Positions 12,349 to 22,400 of a stretch of 64,000 bases of DNA are shown in pieces; the first letter of the stretch is position 1; each line of letters opens with the position of its first letter. This DNA is from Edaphochlamys debaryana (lineage: Eukaryota > Chlorophyta > Chlorophyceae > Chlamydomonadales): NCBI GenBank assembly GCA_016858145.1, contig JAEHOE010000065.1, positions 558,001 to 622,000 of the forward strand. Direction: 5' to 3'. Made by a program: the position numbers and the translations under genes. The notes under the pieces were generated by a model. It did not search any database. It saw only the letters and a program-made list of their open reading frames with translations, and had not been told where the DNA came from.

Positions 12349-12595
12349 TGCGGGCGTTACTGGGCCGCGGGGGTGGGGGTGGCTCAGGTCTGCGGGGGCC
12401 CGGCGGGGGGCGGAGAGCACGCCTGAGCTTGGCGGCGGGGCGTTGGGTCAAGGGGCAGGGGCGGAGGGGGAGGGGGTGCGGGAGGGGGAGGAGGGGGTGG
12501 AGGTGAGGCAGGTACGGGGGGACGCGCGCCGCCCCGGCGGTGGAGCTGGGGGGCCCAGCGCCGCCGCAGCGGGGCCCACCTTCACCTTGGAGTGA
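7455..12595 (+). CDS. Multi-pass membrane protein of unknown function, 812 aa
   Basis: Exons 7455-7715, 8086-8224, 8394-8547, 8936-9056, 9431-9564, 9773-9853, 10054-10464, 10596-10800, 11002-11149, 11413-11513 and 11912-12595 join in consistent phase to 813 codons including TGA. The N-terminal 87 residues are Gly/Pro-rich and look disordered. About seven or eight hydrophobic segments follow, for example VIILVLAPAVALLGCW, LVLGLSALSGLCLVY, LAQLILTCVIVGLIAPL, a long Ala/Leu stretch in exon 9 and VGLALALAAPLWLAAAALSL in exon 10. Exon 7 carries a Gly/Ala-rich loop and the last exon a 227-residue low-complexity tail with a run of twelve prolines. No catalytic or transport motif is recognised. Four of the ten introns contain extra copies of exon edges. 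Structure is confident; function is unknown. Confidence 0.75.
8667..8823 (+). repeat. Two intronic copies of an exon end with its donor site
   Basis: The real exon end at 8547 (TGCCTCCTGCGTGCTGG before GTGAGC) recurs as a 22-base identical copy at 8667-8688 and as a more diverged copy at about 8788-8823 that also keeps the following GTGAGCATG. All copies have a usable GTGAG donor. Confidence 0.85.
9226..9253 (+). repeat. Intronic copy of the start of exon 5
   Basis: GCCACCGGGCAGGTCCTGGA after a CCCAG acceptor is a diverged copy of the real exon start at 9431 (GCCACCGGACTGGTCCTAGG). The real exon was chosen because it stays open and encodes a membrane segment. Confidence 0.75.
9341..9424. repeat. 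9-bp tandem repeat (CCCTCTTCC)n
   Basis: About nine copies fill the polypyrimidine tract directly before the acceptor at 9429-9430 in the membrane-protein gene. The repeat is itself pyrimidine-rich and may act as an extended tract. Confidence 0.9.
9701..9715 (+). repeat. Intronic copy of the start of exon 6
   Basis: GGCCCGCAAGAAGGC after CACAG is identical to the first 15 bases of the real exon at 9773, also after an AG acceptor. Confidence 0.8.
11586..11612 (+). repeat. In-frame intronic copy of the end of exon 10
   Basis: The 27 bases at 11490-11516, encoding LSLAAAHE plus the start of the donor, recur identically 96 bases downstream. The intervening frame stays open, so use of the second donor would add 32 residues. 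Confidence 0.9.
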
Positions 12596-13493
12596 GCACC
12601 TACCCCGCCTGGAGTACATACATGCGATGCGCTTACTTTGAGGTTGGGGACTGTTGCAACTAGCGGGGGTGGCGGACGGTCGAGAGGCAGATAGGTGGGT
12701 AGCGGTGGATGAAGCCGAGACCGTGGTACTTAACGGGCAGCACTGGACCACTTTGGTTGAGGAGGTATGTGGAGCTAGGGTAAACGCAGGTGCAGGATGG
12801 CCTGCGGGTGCAAGGCGGGTCATTCCCTGAGGCCTGGAGGCGGGGGCCGCTTCATGGGCGGGTGGGGGCCGAGGCGTGACGGAATTTGGGGCGGGCCATC
12901 GAGTAATGTGACCATGCCAGACACGTGGTTGTGGTGTTTGTGTAGGGTGGGTGTGTAGTGTGGGAGATCCGGGTGTCTATGCCCCGTCTCGCATTGAGCG
13001 CGAGGAGCTGGGTGCAGGGGCGCGGGGAAGGCCGAGGTGCGGGAGCTGAGGGAAGTGTCCCGGGTTAGTGCCAGATCGCGAACTGCGCCTGCCACTCATG
13101 TTGCCAGAAGATAGCAGAAGACTATAGGTCCAAGTAACTACGGTCTGAAGCAAATAGCACATGCGACCTGCGCAGCTGGGGCTTCCCTTCATGCGAGAAA
13201 GTCCATTGCAAAGCAACAGCTCGCAGGCGCACCGCATGTTCAAGGCCGGGCAAAGCGTTAGCACCGACATCGTACACGATAGTCTGCAGAAGCGGTTTGG
13301 TGGACGGACCCTCGCACGGACCCTCGCGCGCGGTGCCATCCCCACGCCACACGCGGGCGCCTCCCGGCATCGGCCAAGCGAGGGAGCGGCCCCTTCGCTT
13401 GCACGCTAGCCGTCAACGCTGGCCTCTCTCGGCAGCGGTCAGGGCAGGCGGCGAAACGCGTCGGTCGTTGCGCCGGGGCAGCCGGGGCCGGAG
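12596..13493. other. Intergenic region before beta-mannosidase
   Basis: No coding signal is supported. It should hold the 3' untranslated region of the membrane-protein gene and the promoter of the next gene. I saw no clear TATA box or TGTAA signal. Confidence 0.4.
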
Positions 13494-16400
13494 ATGGCGC
13501 ACGGACCCGACATCGCGGAGGAGCGGGTGCCCTTGAACCCGTCACCCACGCCCCCAGCCCGGCGCCGGTCGCTGGCGACGCTCATTGCAACAGCAGCTGT
13601 CGTGATCGCGGCTATCGCGCTAGCCGTGGGGGCGGTGGCCCTGGCCTCGGACCTCATTGTGGCCGCCGCGAGATGCGCTCGGGATGCTCGAACTCCCGGC
13701 GCCGGCTCCGGCTCCGCCGGCCAGCTTGACCGCCCTGACGCCGCCACTGCACCTCGTGAGACGGTTTGGGAAGACGGACATGGTGTTTGAAACAGGGCTT
13801 GTGGATAACCGCGCAGAAGGGCTTGGGGCCGGCTGACGGGGGCGCCGGGAGGTCGGTGTGCCTTGCCCTTGGCTGGGAGTCATGCCGGGAGGATGGCGGC
13901 ACCATCCCCTCTACCCTCCCCTTATGCCTCAACCCCCCCCCCCCCCTTCCCCTCCATTCCCCGCGTCACCCCGGCAGGAGCCTCTGGGGACCCGCCGCCG
14001 GGCCCTATGCTGCTGGACCTGTCGGGCCCAACGGGGCCCGCCTGGGCCCTTAGTAACGCCAACGGCAGCGTGGACGGGATCCGTGCGGCGGTGCCGGGCT
14101 ACGCCCTGGGGGCGCTGCGGCGTGCGGTGCTGCTGGGGGCGCCCCCCGGGGCCCGCCGGAGCGACCCCCTCTACAGGCAAGCACGGGGGCTGGGGAGGGG
14201 GGAAAGCCAGGGGACCTTCGTTCAGCCGCCAGCCACCGACCGTCAACCGCCAACCGCCAACCGCAGGTTCAACGACCTGGAGTTCGAGTGGGTCGCCATG
14301 GACACGTGGACCTTTGCAACGGAATTCGCGCTCCCGCCCAGCCTGCGGTCAGGTGGGGCCATCACAGAGGGGGAAAAGGGGGGGGGGAAGGGGGGAGGGG
14401 GAGAGGGAGGGGGGGGGCGGGGGAAAACTGCTGGCGCGCCTGCAGCCAGATAACGAACAGCGCAACAGCATCCTGCCCACAACTTACCCATAACCCACAA
14501 GCCCCCAAGATCCTTCTTCACCCCTACCCTCTCCTCTCTCCCCTCCCGCCCCCTCTCCCCCCCTCCCCCAGCGCCCCGCTCCCGCTGCGGTCTAGACCTG
14601 GTGCTGGGGGGTGTGGACACGGCGGCGGAGGTGCGCCTGGACGGACAGACAGTGGCGGCGCGGCTGCAGAACTTCCACCGGTGGGGGGGGGGGGGGGGAG
14701 GGGGGTTCGGGTGTGGGATGTGGGTACCTGGCATGTGTGGTAGGATGGAGATTCCTGAGGGGAGGCAGGGTGGCGGCGGAGCAGCCTGTTGGGCGCAGCG
14801 GTCCAGAGTGGGAGATGGGGGTAGGGGGCACGTGGGGGTAGGTGGGGGGAGGCCGGCGGTTTGAGGGCAGCAGGCGTCCCTCTGACGTTGAAGGCTGGAA
14901 AGGGGAATGTCGCATGGAGGGAAGGTCAGGCTCACGGCCCGCTCCTGTGTCCTCATCCCACGGCCTCTGCCCTGGCCCTGGCGCACCGCACAGATCGTAC
15001 CGGCTGGACGTACGGCACCTGCTGACATCATCAAAACGAGCGGGCGCCACCCACCGGCTGGAGGTGCAGATCGCGCCTGCCGTGCCGTACATTCGGGAGC
15101 AGATGGCGGCCCACCCGTACCCCATTCCAACCAACAAGGTGGAGTGGGGGCGCGCGGCTGCATCTTCGGTCGTACCCGGGATCATACGGATCCAGGATCC
15201 ATGGCCCTCCAGGCCCCTTTGGCCCTGGGCCTCTCCATGTGTCTCGGGCCCTCTGGTTCCTGTCTCCTCTTGACCATCTTCATCTGGTCAGCCTAACTAT
15301 TCGTTATATTCTCCTTATTGTTGGTTATCTTGATCTTACCAGCCTTGCCCTTGGTCCCCCACCCCCTACCCTTGCTAGGCGGTGGGCGCGTACGGCAATT
15401 TCGCCTTCATCCGCAAGCCCGGATCCGACATGGGATGGGACTGGGGGCCCGCCCTGGCGCCCGCCGGACTGCACGGCGACGTACGGCTGGTGTCGTACTG
15501 CGCGCCGTACGTGGCAGGTGGGTGGTTGGGAGCCGAGCCGGTGGAGCCCGGCTGAGGGCCGAGACTGGGGTAGGCAGAGCGGTCCTGTCGGCCGCTCCCG
15601 CTGCCGTACATCAATCCTCGCCCCAACCCTCCCACTCCCACCCCCACCCACCCACCCCCTAGGCCTGCACGTCCTCGAGCAGCGCCACAACGCCACCCCC
15701 GAGGGGGGCGTGCGGCTGCGGTTGGAGGCAGAGGCGAGCGCATGGGACTCTAGGGGGGAGGGAGGGCGCGGCGGAGGGCGGCCGGGCGGCGGCCGTTTCC
15801 CGGCATCAGTCAGTCTTCTTAGTCATGTTTGCCATTGGCCCTTCACCTTCCCCCACGTGCAGGTCTGGCTACCGCCCGGGTACGCCAGCGGTGATCCTGC
15901 TACAGATACGGATATGTACGACACAGATATCTACGCGCAGCTGACGGGGCCCAGCGGGACCGAGGTGGCGGCGGCGCGGCGGCGGCTGCAGGCCGCAGCC
16001 CCTACGTGCGGAGTGGACGGGGCCGGAAGCCCCGGGGGAGAGGCGGCAGCGGCAACGGGGGACGAGACGGAGGAGGGTGCGGAGGAGCAGGGGGAGGCGC
16101 GGGCGGGGCAGGGGCCCGACGCGGGTCTGGCTTCGGCCCTGGCTGGGGGGGCCAACGCGCACCGCACGCGCTTCGTGCGCCTCGCGGTGGGTCGGCGGGG
16201 TGGGGAGTGGGGGGGACGGGGTGGAATGCGGATGGGGCCCGATCAGGCGGGGCAGGGGGCGGGGCGACGTCCAGGGAGGGAGGTTGTGTGGAGCTTGTTT
16301 TGGGACGGGAGCCTGGGCGGACGGGGACTCGGTCCCCCGCCCCTCTCCCCCCGCCCTGCCCCGGCCCCGGCCTTTGCTCCTATGTCATATCCCAACGGAC

Positions 16401-19400
16401 CCCGCCCCCAGGGGTCCGGCCGCCTTCCCTACACAAACCTTGCCACTGCCGCCCTCCATTCCAACTCCCTCCACCCCACCTCCCTCCACCCCAACTCCCT
16501 CCACCCCAACTCCCTCCACCCACTCCCCCGCCCGCCCCCGCAGATGGACGTGCCCCCCTCCCAGGTGCAGCTGTGGTGGCCGGTGGGCTTCGGCCCGCAG
16601 CCGCTCTACACCCTGGCTGCCTGGGCGCAGCCCGCGTGGGGCGGCGGGGCAGGGGCAGGGGGCGGGGGGGCCGCAGGGGCCGAGGCGGGCGAAGGGGAGG
16701 GTCAGGGGGCGGGGGAGGGGAAGGCGAGGCGGCGCGCTCGGGCACAGGCGCGCAGCAGCTGGGCGGGAGGGGGAGCGGCGGGAGCGGAGGCTGTGGGGTC
16801 GTCGTCGTCGGAGGAGGAGGAGGAGGAGGCCGTAGGAGTAGAAGGGGTGGAGGAGGAGGCGGCGGAGGAGGAGGAGGCGGCGGCAGGGGGGCGGAGGCGG
16901 GGCGCCAGGGCCGGGGCCGGGGCGGGGGTGCTGACGTGGCACCCCGCTCCCGGGGCCAGCGGGGAGCTACCGCTGCGCAGGTGGGGGGGCGGCGGGGGGG
17001 AAGGGGGAAGACGGGGGGGGGGGGGGGGGGGGGGGGGGGTTACAACAGATAGGAGAGCCTTAGATGGCAGTCCGTGTGCCCGGGTCGTGGTGCGGATAGG
17101 GTGTCTTGTGGCCCTAAGTTCCACTTGCTGCCCACGACAACCCCTTGCCACCGCCGCCACTCCGCGAGCCTCAGCCCCCTCCTCAGTCCTTCCCCCCACC
17201 CCCCACCCCCCACCCCCCACCCCCCACCCCAGGCGCGTGGGGCTACGCACCGTGGAGGTCGTGACGGTGCCGCCCGAGCAGGTCGGTTGGCGGTTGGCAG
17301 TTGGCTATTGTGCGCACGGGGGCTTGTCCCAACCGCCGACCTCATGCGCCAACTGTCAGACCCCGGGCGCTTCGCGCATTCCCCCCCCAACAACACGTTG
17401 GGTTGTTGGCGGTTGGGTGTTGGCGGTTGGGTGTTGAGCGTGAGGTCGTCCCGGCCGGTGATGTCGTCCCCCTGGCACTCCCCCTCCGACAGGCGTTCGG
17501 GGAGCTGACGGACCAGCGGGGGCTGCCCCCGGGGCCGCCGCGGCCCTTCCCAGCTCGTGAGTCGGCGGGGTTCCCTCTATTCTTTTTTTGGGTGGGGGGC
17601 AGGGATCAGGGCGGGCGGGTTCTAAGCTGGAGCCAGCCGCAAAGGGTTTTGCAGTTGTCGCTTTGCGTGCCTTGACACAGGATACCGCCCTTGGTTGCGT
17701 GGCTAGACTTCACGCAGGACGGGTCAGCAGCAGAGGCGGGTTGCTGTGGAAATGCTTAGCGCCCAGACGTTCAGCTCCGTTTTGACGTTACCAGAAACTT
17801 ACGCTCGCCCTGTTGCCCGCAGCGCCCAACGAGACGCTGTACTTCCGCGTCAACGGCCAACCGCTGTACGCCCGCGGCGCCAACCTGATCCCGCTTGCCG
17901 TACTGCACGTGGATCGCGACTGGTACGACCCGGAGCCTGGGGCCGACTTCGATCCGCTGTCGTACGACAATCCGGATCCGGCCGGGCCGCCCGCCATCGC
18001 TCGGGTGCTGGCGGCGGCCCTCCGTGCGGGCATGAACATGATCCGGGTCTGGTGAGTGTCCGGCGAGTCCGATCCGGTCCGTTGAGGGTCTAGTCCGAAT
18101 AAGGATCCGGTCTGGTCTAGACTGCCCTCCTTAGACCGCAGACCGGGGATCGGCCCAGTGCTGGCGACGTGCGGGCTGAGGCGAGGGTTGGTTCAAGCCT
18201 TAGCAATGCACCGTATGGCTGCCGGGTGACGGGTCCCGTCAGCACCAACTGCCGTACTGCCGTACAGGGGCGGCGGGCGGTACCAGCTGGACGCCATGTA
18301 CGACATGGCTGACGAGGCTGGGCTGCTGATGTGGCAGGTACGACAGAGCGGCTGCACCGCTTGCATGTGTTTCGACGTGCCGAAGGCGTGTGGCTCACAT
18401 GCCCCCCTTGTTCCCACCCGCGCTCCCCTTCCGCCGGCAGGAGTTCATGTTTGCGTGCAACCCCTACCCCAACACCCCACTCCTGAGGGCCGAGGTGCGT
18501 GGGCTTACAATAGGTGGCTTTTGCCAAGGGACCACCGCCCCACCCCACCCCTTGCGGGCCCCGGCAGCTCCACACCCTCCCTTCCTCGTCCTCTCCTCGC
18601 CTCCCTCCACCCCTCCACCCCTCCACCCCTCCACCCCTCCACCCCTCCACCCCTCCACCCCTCCACCCCTCCACCCCTCCACCCCTCCACCCTCCACCCC
18701 TCCACCCCTCCACCCCTCCACCCCTCCACCCCTCCACCCCTCCACCCCTCCACCCCTCCACCCCTCCACCCCTCCACCCCTCCACCCCTCCACCCCTCCA
18801 CCCCTCCACCCTGCCCAGGTGGCGGCGGAGGCGGCCCAGCAGGTCCGGCGGCTGGCGGGCCACCCCTCCGTGGTGCTGTGGGGGGGCAACAACGAGGTGT
18901 GTGGGGAAGGGGGGGAGGGGAGGGGAGGGCCGTGGTAGGGGGGTGGGGGAAGGGGGGGGAGGGTTGTGGGGGCGGTTGAGGGGATCTCGGCTCCCGGGAT
19001 GGCCGGGACCATGCGGGGGAGGGGTGGGGGTTCCCCTACAGTCAGCCCCCATGCTTCAGTCCCTCCTCCTCTTACACCACCACCAACCCCTCTAACCCCC
19101 CCCCCCCTCCAGGTCGAGGCCTCCTTCCGCTGGTACAAGAATACCACCCGGGTGGCCCCCGCGCTGTACGCCGCCGACTACACCGCGCTGTTCGTGGACG
19201 GGCTGAGGGGGGTGCTGCTGAGGGTGGGTGGGAGGGGTGGGAGGGAAGGCCAAAGAGGCAAAGGGGGCGGCAGCCATCAGCCCAGTGCTCCTTTTCGGGC
19301 TCCTCGGCATGCTCGGTTGCTCGCAACTTCCCCCGGAACGTCCCCCCTCCGCCCCCACCCACCTTCCAGCTGGACCCCGGCCGCCCCTTCCTCGACTCGC

Positions 19401-22400
19401 CTCCCCGTGTGCCTGACACGTCCGTCAAAACACACACACGCGCCTCCCCCCTCCCTGCCCTTCCCCCACCCACCCACCTAGCTGGACCCCGGCCGACCCT
19501 ACCTGGACTCCTCTCCGTGCACCCCACGCGTCCCTTAAAATACACACGCACCCCTCTCCCCCTTCCCCCACCCACCCCCCCAGCTGGACCCCAGCCGCCC
19601 CTACCTGGACTCCTCCCCCTCCAACGGCCTCTGGTCCACCGCCCCCTTCGTCAAGCGCTGGGGGGACACGCGCGACCCGGCGGCGGGTGACGTACACTTC
19701 TACGACTACCGGGTACGTAGGCGGGCGGTTGGCGGTTTGGGAGGGTTTTGGCGGTTGGCGGTTGGCGCCGGTAGCATCTTCCTGACGGTGGGGAGAAGGG
19801 CTGCTGCGTCTTCCCGTGTGTTTATGGGCTGAGCCCCCGCCGTCAGGCTCTGCGGGGGGCGAAGCAAGGGCCCTTATGATTGCATAACCTCACCTGGGGC
19901 GGACGGGGGCGGGGGCGGGGCGGGGCAGGGCAGGGCAGGGCAGGGCAGGGCAGGGCAGGGCAGGGCAGGGCAGGGCAGGGCAGGGCAGGGCAGGGCAGGG
20001 CAGGGCAGGGCAGGGCAGGGCAGGGCAGGGCAGGGCAGGGCAGGGCAGGGCAGGGCAGGGCAGGGCAGGGCAGGGCAGGGCAGGGCAGGGCAGGGCAGGG
20101 CAGGGCAGGGCAGGGCAGGGCAGGGCAGGGCAGGGCAGGGCAGGGCAGGGCAGGGCAGGGCAGGGCAGGGCAGGGCAGGGCAGGGCAGGGCAGGGCAGGG
20201 CAAAGTTGGAGGCAGCGAATGCAAGTGCAGGGCAGGGCAGGGCAAGGCAGGGCAGGGCAGGAGGGCCGGGGGGTTGCCCCCGTCCGCCCGTGCGGCAGCA
20301 GCGCCGCCGTCAGAGGCTGTGCGGGGGGCGAACGAAGCAAGGGCGTGGACGCTCTCCGTGCCTCGTTTGATAGCGCCGAGGCCTTTGCGGAGTACATGCG
20401 GGGCCTGGGCGCCCTTCTCGCCCAGGCCCCACATGGACTCCGCAAAGGTATTGGGGCTATCAAACGAGGCACGGAGGGAGTCCGCGCCCTTCCCACCGCA
20501 CGCAGCTCAGCAGCCTGAGCTGTGCATCGCTCAGGCCGGGGGACCAGCGCTCAGCGAGCGCCTCGCGGCAGTGCTGTCGGTGACTGGTGCCGGCCACCGC
20601 CTCGGCAACGTTGGCCGAGGCAGTGCCTCGAGTGGCAGTGCCTGGCCCTCCTCCCTGGCTTGGGGGAGGTCCGCTCTCGGCCGCCCAGGTGCCGGTGGCC
20701 GTGACGATGGCCAGCACGTGTGCTGATGTTGGCCAGGTGGTGATGAAGCGGCTCTAGGCGCACGGTGCGATTCGTTACACTCTCCTGGGGGTCCTGCAGG
20801 GGGCGAAAAAAAGGCGCGGGCGCCCTGAAAACCAAGTTCGGTAGCGGCGAGGCCTTTTCGGAGTACATACGGGGGCTGGGCCCTCGCGCCCTTGCCTCGA
20901 TCGCCCAGCCCGCGCATGTATTCAGGATAGGCCCCGGGGCGTCCGCGCCCTTGCGACGGCCCTAGACCAAGATCCTCCAGGTCCTCCAGCAAGCGGCAAC
21001 CTCACCTACCTGGGGCAGACGGGGGCCGGGGGCGGGGGCGGGGGGCCCGGCAGGGCAAAGTTGGCCGCGACAAACGCAAGCTCAGGGCGCGGCAAGCGAG
21101 CAAGCATTGCGAGGCAGCGGCGCAGAGCGAGTGGACGAGCGTGCGAGGCACTGCACCCAGCCAACAAGTCCCGAGCCACCGCACCTTCGTGGACACCGCG
21201 TCCGCACACGTGGCAGCCGCGCAGCCAATGGCGGCCGCCAGCACAACAAGTCCCGACCCACCACCGTTTTTGGATGTGGCCGCGGCGCCCCCCTCGCGGT
21301 CGGTTCTTCTTGGCCGTTTCGTGCTGCACGTGGCAGTGCAAAGTGGTCGGGCGCTGCGAGGCGCGCGATTGCTTGGGGGTAACGCAGCTGGCGCGCGCTG
21401 GCCGCGCGCTCAACGTGTGCGGCAGTGGGTGCGGCCATGGCAGCGGCTGTGTCTCTGTGGGACTATGTCTATGTGCGTCGTTGTGCATGCGTTGTGTATG
21501 CGTGCAGGACAAAGTCTGGTAAGGGCCGTGGGTAAGGCCGAGGCAAGCGGCCACGGGGGTGTCTGTCTGCCTGCCCGAGGCACGTAGCGCGTCGCCTACA
21601 CCCCCCTCCCTCCCCCCGCTGCCCGCGACCCACCGGCGACCCAGCGGCCATGCGTTCCCAGCCCCAACCCGCTCCCATAAAGGGGGCAAGCCGTGACTGC
21701 AGCGCAGCTCAGTGGTAGCTCAGTCTCGTGCGGTGCTGCGACCGTTAACGTGTCTCTGTGCGTGCCCCTCCCCATCCCTGAAACCCAACCGCCGCCCTGG
21801 ACCCCAGAACGACTGCCTGGACCCCGACAACTACCCCCGCGCCCGCTTCGTGTCCGAGTACGGCTACCAGTCGTACGCCTCCGTATCTGCCGTACGGCCG
21901 TACGGCGAGGACGATGACTGGGCGCCGCTCTCTAACCACACCCGGCACAGGCGAGTGGGGGCGGGGGCGAGGGCGGGGGCGGGGCTCGGGTTTGGGTGAA
22001 CCCGGGTGCCCACCGGCCCAGGCGTGATTTGAGGTCAGCATAAGGCCGCGGTAAGTAGGTGGCCCCGAAAGGCCTTGATGGCGACATCGCTTCCGCCGAG
22101 TCGGCGGGATCGAATGAGAGTGCATGGCTAATTCTTCATTACCCACCCCCCTACCACCCGACCGCCATGGAAACCCCTCCCCCCCAGGCAGCGGCACAAG
22201 AACGGCGAGCCCGAGCTGCTGGCCTCGCTGCTGTCCCACTTCAAGCGGCCGCGGGCGGGGTGGGGCGCGGGGGCGTCCTTCGAGGCCTGGGTCTACCAGA
22301 CACAGGTGGGGGCGGGGTGGGTGGTGGAGGGGAGAGGGGTGGGGGTAGCGATTGCAGCGGCGGGTTCAGAGGGAAGATGGTGGGGAGGGGCCACACGAAT

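Noticed and set aside
18602..18811. CRISPR-like array
   Set aside because: Units are 8 bp with no spacers, inside a eukaryotic intron; the other tandem arrays here fail the same test.
18117..19147. Long minus-strand open frames with GGVEGWR repeats
   Set aside because: They are produced by the (CCACCCCT)n intron satellite and lie antisense to well-supported beta-mannosidase exons.
19843..20518. Open frames on both strands over the GGGCA array
   Set aside because: A 5-bp repeat is open in every frame when the unit lacks stops; no coding meaning.
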